Origin: a virus | IMG/VR virus record: IMGVR_UViG_3300025155_000024 | Span: 1-33,274 of that record | DNA length: 33,274 nt | Strand: one strand, 5' to 3' | Part shown: in pieces, positions 16,701-25,700 of the stretch | How positions within the stretch are numbered: position 1 is the first letter of the stretch | How the letters are laid out: the number at the start of each line of letters is the position of its first letter | Notes under the pieces: model-generated | Seen by the model: only the letters and a program-made list of their open reading frames with translations | What the model was told of the DNA's origin: nothing | Database searches by the model: none | Position numbers and translations under genes: made by a program

Positions 16701-16759
16701 CCCTAGTATCCATGACTGAGAAACCTGCAACATCCATAACCTGGACAGAGAAGGTGTGA
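13733..16759 (+). CDS. Receptor-binding spike with Asp-box propellers
   Basis: 1008 residues, GTG start sharing a base with the upstream stop. Residues 1-225 form a beta-sandwich domain related to the protein encoded at 11211. Residues 270-920 hold 13 BNR/Asp-box motifs (S/TxDxGxxW), at 274, 319, 370, 427, 483, 529, 589, 644, 699, 753, 796, 860 and 913, spaced 36-60 residues, as in the sialidase, GH74 and sortilin families; the number fits two seven-bladed propellers. The last 36 residues are short repeats of EKTGTLISVT type. It probably binds and perhaps cleaves host surface polysaccharide. I could not pin down catalytic residues. Confidence 0.75.
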   Translation: MALPTWANLGPASGGTGSITVNWPNNYATNDIGLLICQSSNETVTETSGGWTQVVNSPQGTGTAGAPLSTRITMFWKRATGSPPDDPEPPAQLADAGDHVNGIIAVIRGCPITGNPIHITSGGVDAVSDTSLNITGPTTTIDECLVIIAACHGLDVPDPHWSGESAPNLSGLIERYDKSITIGNGGGTAIWSATLPSKGPVGNFEATGVAATLKAYMVVAFIPKPKLLNTDLIEGNTGPWVPCNYGGGGTFTMCVGGPDGTIITASNLAGIYISRDRGDSWTPIGNKHGFNDQFVAAVAFDPVDAKIIHAATSHGIYGTVDGGSSWSKRPTGVTPEPWIADILPAASDPNIVYAAYHDDFDDPDTGILKSTDRGLTFQDVVDDLPTNPPTGLRVLRLWVNTQNPDILYIVSGRHDFNKTAEDSIWKSTNGGVNWTRISGPLEALGVVWDCYMDRNTPTTLWATIYTGDPYTTPFSWAGSTHVSLDSGATWTQKSTHTGSIMVKYGSSNVIWCSDNKRNFGAAEEGFWESTDTGDTWIKKSNLGDYDCGWQSNPDRSYGSSLYGVPHTFGQDLSDPNSVYQISDQFVHGSFDGGDVFRNFYTYQVPGGTWTTRRVENLTIADIRISPANKSIIYSGAYDTGIWRSIDGGYSWEICNSPDFTEDWNGEGGNTCTIMPDPARSNFVWAAHGRTEITANLVKSNDTGEAGSWFATTGIPANRFVYGLSLDKRSLVSSRILFVTAGFNDDKTGGVYKSTDDGITWTLVLSGAADAAPRVTAIDAVDSNLIYAGGEGGFWRSTTGGGSGSWTLLSTPSDFVGTTGTSSLGTLTWTGVAWIEADPTVANRVYVCAYGTSTDRGLYRSDDRGDTWTKIYSGDFIRRCAIHPTNSDHIFVASGASTTAPSSSSYLSSGILRSIDGGTTWRSVNDNLAWTLAGPIAVGPGMPYTVFIGSMGGGFFKRQFDTLWWNEKVVQMMSPIEKTGTLISVTEKTGTLVSMTEKPATSITWTEKV

Positions 16760-16762
16760 TGA

Positions 16763-16939
16763 ATGGCTGAAAAGTGGATCCAGAAGATGCATTTGAAGAA
16801 AGGTGCCCTTCACAGGGATCTTGGGGTTCCCTCTGGGAATAAGATCCCTGCGGTCATGCTTGAGGCGGCGGCGCAGCGCAGTGGGACTGTCGGGCGAAGA
16901 GCTAGACTTGCACAGACCTTTAAGAGGATGAAACACTAG
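16763..16939 (+). CDS. Small conserved phage protein
   Basis: 58 residues. Starts at ATG 16763 (a nearer ATG at 16759 stops after three codons), with AGAAGG upstream, and ends one base before the next ATG. The sequence (KWIQKMHLKKGALHRDLGVP; GTVGRRARLAQTFKRMKH) matches a family of small basic phage proteins with the pattern GALHxxLGVPxxxxIP and RxxLAxTxKxM that is common near structural genes. The family's function is not known to me. Confidence 0.65.
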   Translation: MAEKWIQKMHLKKGALHRDLGVPSGNKIPAVMLEAAAQRSGTVGRRARLAQTFKRMKH

Positions 16940-17632
16940 ATGGGTGCCACCGCAGATCTGGTTCTGGCGCTGAGGCATGACATCGGTGAGGATAGTGCTG
17001 CCAATTCCCACCTTGGTACGACTTCTGTTATTCCGGTTGAGTGGCTGAATCAGGCCCAGAGGAGACTGTGTGCCTCGGGGAATCTTTTGGTAAGTGGGTG
17101 GTATGGTAACTCTGATCCTGCTGTAGAGTTCTATATTGTACCCTCAGATTACTACAGGATTGTTGCTCTTCACGTGATTGATGGTACCACTCGATACAAG
17201 ATCAACCCAAATCCTGGAGGGATCAGACACAGAAGCAAAACAACCGTGGGGCAGAATATCCCCACCTACTACGGGATGTGGGGTGCCAATGACTCCAGTG
17301 GAAACAACAAGGACGTTATCTTCTTTGAGCCAAACTTCAACGTAGCTGGGAAAGTCATAGAGGTCTATGCAGCTCAGATGCCCAAGACAATGGTGGATGA
17401 TACCCAGGGTCCTGAGCTTAATACCTACTGGCAGGATGGGATGCTTACGTACTGCCGTATGAAGTTCTACCTGAGAATGGCGAATGGCGACTCAAGCTAC
17501 AGAACCATGGCTCAGGATGCAAGATCTGAGTGGGAGTCGTTCGTACAAGAGGCCAAGAGGTTCCGTTGGCCGACGGGTATGGATGTACCCTCGCTTCCCG
17601 TTGATCTCATGGAATATACGGTGGAGAGGTAG
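16940..17632 (+). CDS. Head-tail adaptor protein (predicted)
   Basis: 230 residues, ATG right after the previous stop. The N-terminus (ADLVLALRHDIGEDSAANSH, then PVEWLNQAQRRLCA) has the helical start of the phage adaptor/gp4-like or tail-tubular-A-like proteins that dock on the portal, followed by a beta-rich middle (FYIVPSDYYRIVALHVID) and a helical C-terminus (MLTYCRMKFYLRMANGDSSY). It is directly upstream of the hub/nozzle-like gene, which it overlaps by one base; this is the usual podoviral adaptor-hub order. Confidence 0.6.
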   Translation: MGATADLVLALRHDIGEDSAANSHLGTTSVIPVEWLNQAQRRLCASGNLLVSGWYGNSDPAVEFYIVPSDYYRIVALHVIDGTTRYKINPNPGGIRHRSKTTVGQNIPTYYGMWGANDSSGNNKDVIFFEPNFNVAGKVIEVYAAQMPKTMVDDTQGPELNTYWQDGMLTYCRMKFYLRMANGDSSYRTMAQDARSEWESFVQEAKRFRWPTGMDVPSLPVDLMEYTVER

Positions 17633-20028
17633 TGCCAGAAAAGCCATACAGCATCCATAATTTTAAGGGAGTTGACTTCCGGAATGCTGCCGGTCTGGAG
17701 CATGGGAAGCTGACCGACCTGATCAACTTCGTACCACACCCGGATGGATACCTCCAGGTACGGGGCGGATGGAACAAGCCCACATTCATTGGTGGAGGAT
17801 GGGATGCATCCTCACCCATTGTAACAGGGAGCACCACATCCAAGATTGTTGGAGCTCAGGATCATCGAAGCACCTACCCAGTGGTCGTAACCAGGACTGC
17901 TGGTGGAACTTACTCAGAGGATCTTTCCAATCTGGCCTACATGCCTATGTTCACGGCTGCCGCAGCTACGGAGAGATTCTGCATTGGGTCACCGTCCACA
18001 TTCAGTTCCTTAACACTGTACATAGGGAGGGCTGGGGTTAACCTTCCGATAACCTGGTATTACACTAGGCCCGGTGGTCTTACCGTTCTAAGTGGAGTTA
18101 CTGAGCAGTTTACTTCCACGGGTGAGAAAACAATCAGCTTTATACCGCCAACCAGCCCAGAATGGGGCGGCGAGTTCTTCAACGGATACTTTGGGTTCTG
18201 GATCATTGCTGAGGTTGGGACTCCAGGTGGTGGCCCGATCATTCCGTATATAGCAAAGCAGAAGGTTACATACGATGGCCAGTCCAGGAATACCCTGATC
18301 ATAGCAAGCTCTGATGCCTCTGTAAGCACTACAAGCATGAAGGTATGGAGATACGGACCCGATGGGGTTAACACCAGATTTCTCGGAGTAGATACCTTAG
18401 GGCTCCTTACCCAGCTGGATGCGCCTGTCCGTTTTGCAACCAACAATGGTGTCCTGTACTTCGTGAATGGGAACACCATGAGGCGGTACCAGGGTGATCC
18501 AACTTTGAATGCCAACATAGGGTTCACTAAGCCATCTTCTACTGGGTTCAATGTTGCTACCGGTGCAGCTGGTCTGCTCAATGGGTTCTTTAACTATGCA
18601 ATATCCTATGGGTATGGTCCAGCTGGAGAATGGGGAGAAAGTACACCACTGGTTTGGACTGGGACAATACCTAATCCCATAAATACCAAGGTAGATGTTA
18701 CCTTCCCGACCGAGGTGGCAACCATTTCCCGTGGTATAGTTGACGTAATCTATATTTATAGAACTCAGGATATGACCGGCGTGGATGTGAACTCAAGGAA
18801 CGCAGTCCCGCTGTTCCTAATTGCCACTCAGTTAAGGCAAGAGGCTGACGGACTGTTCCCAGCCACGTATGTAGACAATACTCCTCCACTCCCGAGTCCT
18901 ACAAGGCACATGGATCTGAACGACCGTACACCCCCGGAGAGATGCAAGTTCATCATTCTCCACAAGGACCGGATGATCCTTTCTGGATCCAGAAAGTTCC
19001 CTGGAAGGGTCTGGAGAAGCTACCCAAGAGAGTATGAGGCTTTCGACCCGCTAGACTACCAGGACTTTACTAGGGTTGCTGGTGGAGGGGTTACAGGACT
19101 GGCAGACTTCAACGACATGGTGATTGTCTTCACAGAGAGTACAACCTATGCCCTCGCCAATGTAGACCAGGATGAATGGTCCCCACTTGTTGTCCACCCA
19201 GGGATTGGATGTATTGCTCCGGATACGATTGCCGTTGGGTTTGGTCTTCTGTTCTGGCTCTCCAAGGAAGGATACTGGAAGTGGGATGGAGTAAACCCAC
19301 CTGAGCACATATCCAAGAGCATGAGGGTGTTCGACTGCTCCCATGTTATCCATGGCCGAAGTAGGGGAGTAATCACTGAATTCGGGTACGAAACAGAGCT
19401 TATCCCATTTGATCTAGGGGTAAGGAACTGGAGCACAGCCTGGCCAGCTGGAGTCTACAACAGCCTCTTCTCCAAATTGCGTTATGATATACGGAGCGGA
19501 GAGTGGGCTAGGATCACATCCGATATGGCAAATGGGACAACTACACAGCCGATTGCCACCGTCCACTGGCCGCACTACTCGACTTACGAGGGAAGATCCG
19601 GTGCTCTGTACGGGAGGTATATCAGTGGAGGCTCTTCAACGGATCTCATCCCGTTTATTGGTGCAGCTGGTAATCAGGATGATGGGACAGATATTACTGG
19701 CACCATCAAGGTTCCATTTGGACCCCATGATGGGAGTAGATTGAGGCCGCTTAAGTGGACCATCCATGCGAGTGGGGTCACCACACCGGTCATGGTTGTC
19801 CAGGGCCTGAGCTATCTTGGGTACAAGCCGTCCATTGCCACCACACCGACAACAGACGCAGCCAGCTGGTACTCAGCGTATAAGGGAATGTTTGCTGATG
19901 TGGGGCGTGGGAGCGCGAACCTAGAACTGCAATTCCAGTGCGTTTCCAGCCCACCTGCAGAGCGGCAGGCATTTATCTATGCATCCATGCTGGATACCCA
20001 CAGCCAAAAGAACTCAGGCGACCTATGA
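17632..20028 (+). CDS. Tail hub/nozzle-like protein
   Basis: 798 residues, GTG start overlapping the adaptor stop. The opening (IHNFKGVDFRNAAGLEHGKL, then TDLINFVPHPDGYLQVRGGW) is the N-terminal signature of podoviral nozzle or tail-tubular-B/P22 gp10-like proteins, whose first strands form part of a beta-propeller. Later segments such as TAGTxxxVWRSYPREYEAFD-like (around 460-470) and HPGIGCIAPDTIAVGFGLLF (520-540) fit the same family. It should form the central tail tube below the adaptor. It ends with the 4-base ATGA overlap to the next gene. Confidence 0.7.
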   Translation: MPEKPYSIHNFKGVDFRNAAGLEHGKLTDLINFVPHPDGYLQVRGGWNKPTFIGGGWDASSPIVTGSTTSKIVGAQDHRSTYPVVVTRTAGGTYSEDLSNLAYMPMFTAAAATERFCIGSPSTFSSLTLYIGRAGVNLPITWYYTRPGGLTVLSGVTEQFTSTGEKTISFIPPTSPEWGGEFFNGYFGFWIIAEVGTPGGGPIIPYIAKQKVTYDGQSRNTLIIASSDASVSTTSMKVWRYGPDGVNTRFLGVDTLGLLTQLDAPVRFATNNGVLYFVNGNTMRRYQGDPTLNANIGFTKPSSTGFNVATGAAGLLNGFFNYAISYGYGPAGEWGESTPLVWTGTIPNPINTKVDVTFPTEVATISRGIVDVIYIYRTQDMTGVDVNSRNAVPLFLIATQLRQEADGLFPATYVDNTPPLPSPTRHMDLNDRTPPERCKFIILHKDRMILSGSRKFPGRVWRSYPREYEAFDPLDYQDFTRVAGGGVTGLADFNDMVIVFTESTTYALANVDQDEWSPLVVHPGIGCIAPDTIAVGFGLLFWLSKEGYWKWDGVNPPEHISKSMRVFDCSHVIHGRSRGVITEFGYETELIPFDLGVRNWSTAWPAGVYNSLFSKLRYDIRSGEWARITSDMANGTTTQPIATVHWPHYSTYEGRSGALYGRYISGGSSTDLIPFIGAAGNQDDGTDITGTIKVPFGPHDGSRLRPLKWTIHASGVTTPVMVVQGLSYLGYKPSIATTPTTDAASWYSAYKGMFADVGRGSANLELQFQCVSSPPAERQAFIYASMLDTHSQKNSGDL

Positions 20029-20345
20029 TTAACCCTACCATTGTAACAAAGAAGGACATCGTGGACGGGTCGATCACCATGCCCAGGAGGGTGAGGTACG
20101 ACCAGCCTACCACTGGTAAGTACAAGAGCACCAGAGTGTGGATAGCATTTCCAGCATCGAACACCCTGTACCCGATCCCTCACTCACTCAGGAAGGTACC
20201 GACGATCTGGACCGTGATCTCGTGCTATGCAAAGGGCGCAAGCGCCCCCATCGTTTATACAGACTTTCCACTTCCATTTTCCAACTATGTTGCTTGCTTC
20301 AAGTGTAATACGGCTGGCGCATTCGCAGAGATTGAGCTGCGCTAA
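20025..20345 (+). CDS. Small beta-rich virion protein
   Basis: 106 residues from ATG 20025, overlapping the hub stop (ATGA); translation is presumably coupled since the ribosome binding site is weak. The segment YPIPHSLRKVPTIWTVISCY followed by strands ending in FAEIELR resembles a small beta-sandwich found in many phage structural proteins (IPHxLxxxPTxWxV). Likely a small tail or fibre-associated component. The exact role is unknown. Confidence 0.6.
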   Translation: MINPTIVTKKDIVDGSITMPRRVRYDQPTTGKYKSTRVWIAFPASNTLYPIPHSLRKVPTIWTVISCYAKGASAPIVYTDFPLPFSNYVACFKCNTAGAFAEIELR

Positions 20346-20365
20346 CAAAGAACGGAGGGTATTCA

Positions 20366-21058
20366 ATGGCTCTACCAGAACCCTATAAACCACCAACCAA
20401 GCCACCCACAGGTGGAGTTTTGCCCGGTCTACCTCCTCCGATTCCCGGAGGTCCCAGTCGTGGCAGCCCACGTGGGATTGGCTCTTATGGGGGATCATTC
20501 GGAGCAGCTGCTTCCTCCAGATTTGGTGCTGCAAGAAGGGCAAAGCCCTATGGGGAAGATGAGGATCAGGAAGTAGAGGTACCAGGACCGATGCCACAAG
20601 TACCCGGAGTTAGAGGGCGCGGGCAACCTAAGATCCAAGCTCGTCCTCCAGCACCTTCCCAGCAATATACAGACGACCTAGCCACGACTGATTATATAAG
20701 AGAGAACCAGGGCATGATTCACCCGTACCAGGGAATATACGGGTATGAGACCTGGGAACGACCTCAGTGGTGGAGGCGTTTTGGTGCCCCTAAGGAAGTG
20801 ATGAGAGGTATGAACCGTGGCCGGGGGATTGACCCCATGGGATACCAAATTGGCATGAGAGATATTCCCACTAGGGAGCGAATGCAGGAGATGAGCAACA
20901 CCCTTAAGAACTGGTATGGTGGGCCTCCCATGACCGGTGGACTTGTCTCCAGTGAAATGATGGGTAGAGCCAGGAGAGCCCCAGGTAGGGCTTTCTCAAC
21001 TGCAGCCCAAAAGAGGCGCAGGGGACTAGAAGATAAGGATCGGAGGGATCTCTACTAA
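20366..21058 (+). CDS. Pro/Gly-rich internal virion protein (predicted)
   Basis: 230 residues, ATG with GGAGGG upstream. The first 100 residues are Pro/Gly/Ser-rich and disordered (PPTKPPTGGVLPGLPPPIPG). The C-terminal half is basic with Met/Arg/Gly (RGMNRGRGIDPMGYQIGMRD). It opens the block of ejection-protein candidates and ends overlapping the next ATG (TAATG). Proposed as internal or ejected protein by context only. Confidence 0.5.
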   Translation: MALPEPYKPPTKPPTGGVLPGLPPPIPGGPSRGSPRGIGSYGGSFGAAASSRFGAARRAKPYGEDEDQEVEVPGPMPQVPGVRGRGQPKIQARPPAPSQQYTDDLATTDYIRENQGMIHPYQGIYGYETWERPQWWRRFGAPKEVMRGMNRGRGIDPMGYQIGMRDIPTRERMQEMSNTLKNWYGGPPMTGGLVSSEMMGRARRAPGRAFSTAAQKRRRGLEDKDRRDLY

Positions 21059-21750
21059 TGGCTGGAAGATATGACTGGACCATGATGGACGATAGTACTC
21101 TACAAAAGTACGACCGTCTGATGAACATCATGTCTGACTTCGGATTCTCCCAGGGAGACTTCGACAAGTATATGAAGGGGTACTCCGATATGGAGGACCG
21201 GGGACTCCAGGGAGCGTACACAGCAGCCCAGGCAAGGTTACAGGAGCAAATGGAGCCTCAGATGGAAGCGGCTCGTGCCCGCGCATGGGGTCTCTATGGA
21301 GATAGTGGAATGCCCGCTAAGGCCATGCAGCGGTCTATGTCAGATGCCATGGGTAGGCTGATGACAGAGCAGATGGGAATTGGCGCAGGATCAGCTCAAC
21401 GAAAGTCAGACATGTATAGAAATCTGGCCATGCAGCGGCTGGGGCTTCGTGGGAATATTGCCCAGCAGGGATATAACCGTGCCCTAAACGTTAAGAAAGT
21501 GCCTGGGCCATGGCAACAAGCAGCCAGTGCTGGACTCCAGATTGCTGGAGCTGCTACTCCTTTCGCAGCTTCTAAGTTATTTGGTTCCAAGATGCCCGGA
21601 GTCAATATCAACGCCAACGCACCCGATATGGGTCCACGAGAGCCCAAACCTCTCGCACCTGAGGGATACTGGCCTGGACCCAATGACTGGTCTGGATACA
21701 ACCCGCAGCCCATGAGAGCTTATGGAACCCAGAGTTGGGGGAACCGATAA
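21058..21750 (+). CDS. Ejection protein candidate, helical
   Basis: 230 residues, ATG overlapping the previous stop. Long amphipathic helices rich in Ala, Gln and Met (GAYTAAQARLQEQMEPQMEA, 51-70; 91-145), a hydrophobic patch QQAASAGLQIAGAATPFAAS (about 153-172), and a Pro/Gly-rich tail. The pattern matches small internal proteins that podoviruses eject into the cell envelope. The stop overlaps the ATG of the next gene. Confidence 0.55.
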   Translation: MAGRYDWTMMDDSTLQKYDRLMNIMSDFGFSQGDFDKYMKGYSDMEDRGLQGAYTAAQARLQEQMEPQMEAARARAWGLYGDSGMPAKAMQRSMSDAMGRLMTEQMGIGAGSAQRKSDMYRNLAMQRLGLRGNIAQQGYNRALNVKKVPGPWQQAASAGLQIAGAATPFAASKLFGSKMPGVNINANAPDMGPREPKPLAPEGYWPGPNDWSGYNPQPMRAYGTQSWGNR

Positions 21751-22748
21751 TGGCTACTTACGCTCCTCCAGGACAGCTTCCCTACGACACCAAGCTACAG
21801 CTGTTCCGAGAAGCAGCTGAGTCCGGAAAACCTATCATGGAGTTCCTGGATGAGTGGCGTAGGAGACGGCCATCTATTCCAGCGCCGGAGCTTCCTGAGA
21901 TGCCTCCATCAAAGCCTCATGCTCAGAGGGTTCTTGAGGAGATATTCTCCGGGGTTTCTGAGCAGGGGCCTCCTCCAGGTACAGACATGTTCGGAAGTTT
22001 CTCCGCTGGAGTCCGTGGTGCTCTTCGTGGTCGGGGAAGACAGGAAGCAATAGACCGTGAGACCTCTGGTGATAGGTTCGGTAGAGAGCTACAGCTGTTC
22101 AATGCAAAGAATACGGTAGCTCAGAGGAATGAAGCTCTCGATGATCAGGCCCTTAAGATCGTGAATATGATCATGACCGCTCCAGCAGCTCGCAGGTCTT
22201 CGATGTCCCTAAGTGATAAGGCATCTGAGGCAACTGATCTTCTCAGTGGCAGAACTGACATGACCCCAGAGCAGAAACAGCTATTAGTTGACCGATATGC
22301 CCTCGGATCCGGAGCTTCTCCACCAATATGGACGGGGTTTGAGAAACCTCTAAGCTCCAATGAACAGATTGCTGAGATCAAGCTGAAAGCTCTAAAAGAA
22401 GGAGATTGGCCGACCCTAAACCGGTTCGGGATTCGCGATCCTTCACAGGTGACTGTGATCCTTGGAGAGGATCGTGTAACCGGGAGAAGGTACGTTGATG
22501 TTATATCTAAGGAGTCCCAACCTCCTGACGCTGGCAATTTGACTCCAATGGAAGAGGCTGCACTAAGGGCCGCACGTTCTCCATCTACTACACCTGAAGT
22601 CATCTGGAAGATGATTCTTGGTGACGCCTCAATCCCGTTGATTACTGCCTATGGAGATCTTTCTAGGATACGTGGCGAGCTACACAAGATCCGCGCTCAG
22701 AAGCTGGCAGCGGCTCAGTCTAGTAGGAGAATAGGAGGCACCCAGTAG
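21750..22748 (+). CDS. Ejection/internal virion protein candidate
   Basis: 332 residues from ATG 21750 (overlapping the previous stop; an upstream TTG at 21735 is less likely). Pro-rich N-terminus with a helical segment (LQLFREAAESGKPIMEFLDE), then a Gly-rich turn and long helices (105-165) and an Ala-rich C-terminus (KIRAQKLAAAQSSRRIGGTQ). Second of three large internal-type proteins. No enzyme motif is visible. Confidence 0.5.
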   Translation: MATYAPPGQLPYDTKLQLFREAAESGKPIMEFLDEWRRRRPSIPAPELPEMPPSKPHAQRVLEEIFSGVSEQGPPPGTDMFGSFSAGVRGALRGRGRQEAIDRETSGDRFGRELQLFNAKNTVAQRNEALDDQALKIVNMIMTAPAARRSSMSLSDKASEATDLLSGRTDMTPEQKQLLVDRYALGSGASPPIWTGFEKPLSSNEQIAEIKLKALKEGDWPTLNRFGIRDPSQVTVILGEDRVTGRRYVDVISKESQPPDAGNLTPMEEAALRAARSPSTTPEVIWKMILGDASIPLITAYGDLSRIRGELHKIRAQKLAAAQSSRRIGGTQ

Positions 22749-22751
22749 GAC

Positions 22752-25700
22752 ATGGCGCACCAGCCCAGAGATACGTCATATGACGCCCTGAAGGAAGAGC
22801 TCCAAAGAATCGGCGCCGTTCCTCCTGACACTGGCTTCTCTACCGCTGAGGCTGAGGCTACATCTCCGCCACAGGAGGGATCCTCATGGATGAAGGATTT
22901 CCTGGGTCAAGTGGCTGGGACTCCACCAGCACAAGCTATGCTTAAGACCGGGAAGCGGGTTGTTCAGACCGAGATAAACATGGCCAAGTCTTTAATCAAT
23001 GAGATCACGAAACGGGCCAATGCCGGTGAGGTAAGCCTTTGGAGGGAGTTATTTGGGACTACTCCTCCTGGAGTACCGACACAGGCATCAAGAGAGCGTA
23101 GGGCCATGGTCCCATTCCGACAGCCACTGAGAATCCCAGCTGCGATACCGGCTGGTGTCATTGGCGTCCTCAAGGCTGAGCCTTTTACTTTCGAGAAGCA
23201 GGAGGATCCATTCGAGAAGAACTCCTACGAGATGTTAAAGAACCTTGGGTACTCGGATACCGAAGCAATGATCCTGAGTCTAGGATCTGGGTTCACAGCT
23301 GGAACCAAGGTGATCAACTTGGCTGCGAAGCCCATCGCTACTGCTGCCCGTATCGCTGGGAGGACCACGGAGCCTCTGCGACAGATCCCAGCTATTTCCC
23401 AGGTAATGCACCAGATAGGAAAGGTTGGCGGAGGGAAGGCTGCCTACTCTGATAGAACCCTGAGAAACTACGCCAACTACGTGATTGGGAAGGCCCCAGG
23501 AGCGAAGTTTACTGACTGGGCCATGAGGAAGCCAGGAACCAAGTTCCCTAATGAGCGGGAACTAACCAGAACATGGATCTCCCAGGGGGCTGGTCGTGGA
23601 GAGTGGCTCTCTCAGATGGGTAAGCAAGCCCATGACGCTTGGATCAGCGATGTAAAAGCATACGCGTCCGAAACTGGTCTCTCATTAGAGGAAGCAGAAA
23701 GAAAACTCCTTGATATATATGAGAGTACAGGTAGAGGTGCACCATATCTAAGGGAATATTTGTCCAAAGAGCTGAAAATGGGTAAGCGACTTGGCCTAAA
23801 GGCTGAAGAAATCGAGATGGGGAGAGCTCCCGAAAGAATCCGTCGCTCGATCCTTGGTACCTACAGTCTCTTGGAAAAGGAGCGTAAGACCCTAGCCAAA
23901 TACGAGGAGATCGCAAACCAGCCTGGGGCTCCTGCCGAACAGGTCCTCAAGGCGAACCATGCCTCCATTACCACTGAAGAGCAGATCCGTCTCCTTGAGG
24001 AAAAGCTAGACCGTCAGATGCACGTCTGGGAACAGAAGATGGGATACCTCCCAGATGAGGAGACCAAGATCCCGACATATGCCCTTCCTAGGGATATTGA
24101 GAGATCCAAGGCTGCTGGAAGAGAGTTCATAGGCCCAAGCGAGGAAGCGATTAAGACCGTAAAAGAGGTGCGACCACCTCCTTACGCTCCAAGATCCACA
24201 GGTGAGATAAGCGAGAAGATCCACGGGAAGGCCCCATTCCGTAAACCGTTTGGGATCAGTACCAGCCTCGGTCGAGGGAGACAGATGCCACCCTGGATGA
24301 CTACGAAGCAGGCTGAGGAGGCCATACAGACCAATCTCTACCCGAAGTGGTTCCAGAATAGTGCCAAAGATGTTCACAGGGCTGGTGGCACAAGTGTCCT
24401 AGACAAAAGGTATTACGCGCCTCTTGGGGAGGCGCTGGAGTCACATGTAAACGCCATGTCCAGGGCACATGCTGACGCCTTCATCATCAGGGCGATTGCC
24501 CATAAGTGGGGAATTCCCAACGAACAAGCTCCAGCTGGGTTCAGAAGACTTAGCGATATGGGAATCCTGTCTGGTTTTGATGAGGCTACCGAGAGAACTC
24601 TAAGTGGGTTTTCGGTCTCTCCCGATGTTGAGAGAACCATCAAAGCCCTTGCTGCTATTTCAGATACAGAACCAAGAACTGGAATTGGTAGGGCGGTAGA
24701 ATCAGCCCTCAGGCTCTGGAGACCCATTGTAACGGTAGTGAGGCCAGAGTTCCACATACGCAACTTCTTGTGGAGTAAGTACATACAGGCAGAGCTTGGC
24801 AATGTAAACCCAATGAACGATGCTATGGGGATCTCTACGGTCCTGGGAAGGAAGTTCGGACCAGCTCCCGATGTGGCTCCACCTTTCCTTCTTAACGGTA
24901 AGACATACAATGGTTTAACATGGCCTGAGGTTAAAAGACTGTTCGTTCAGCACCGGATACTGAGTGCCGGGAGGATGGAGGAGATCGGTAAGACCTTCCT
25001 AAAGGGTCCTGGGAAAGCCTACCAGGGCCTTGAGGACTACTTAAGGGCTAGTTGGGCCTGGTACAACCTTGGGAAGGGATCGGAGCTCTCAGAGGCTGCT
25101 AGGTCGGTCGGAACGGTCATGTTCAACTACGGCTGGGAGTCCATGACCCACCTGGAAAGCCTTCTCCGTAGGGGGATAGTACCCTTCATGGGCTGGGGGA
25201 AAAACATTCCTAGGCTGGCTGGCAGGGTTATGGGAGAGCACCCCAGCACCATGGCGAACCTGGGGAGGCTTCAAGAGACTGGGGAGCGCAGACTTGGGAT
25301 GACTGAAGAGGACCGTGAGATTATGGATCCGTCCTACAGAACTAGGGGTGGAATTCCCGTATCCTATGATCCTGAAACGGGTAAGCTGCGATACCTTGGG
25401 TACCAATGGGTAGGGATTACGGACCCTGGACAGTACTCCCCGACAGGGGAGCGATCTACAAAGACTCTGGGGAAAGCTGTAGGCCCACTAGAAGGTATGG
25501 TTTCAAACGTAAACCCTTTAGGCCAGGGGATATATGAGCTTACCACTGGTAGGAACCCGATGACCGGGATTTACGGCAAGGGAACGGTTGAGTTGCCCTC
25601 ATACGCCAAGCTCTTGGTTGGAAAGGTACCAGGCATTGAGCTCATGGAAGGACGACCGATAGGTCCCAAAGCACTGGACCTGGCTCTTAGGTTGGCTGGA

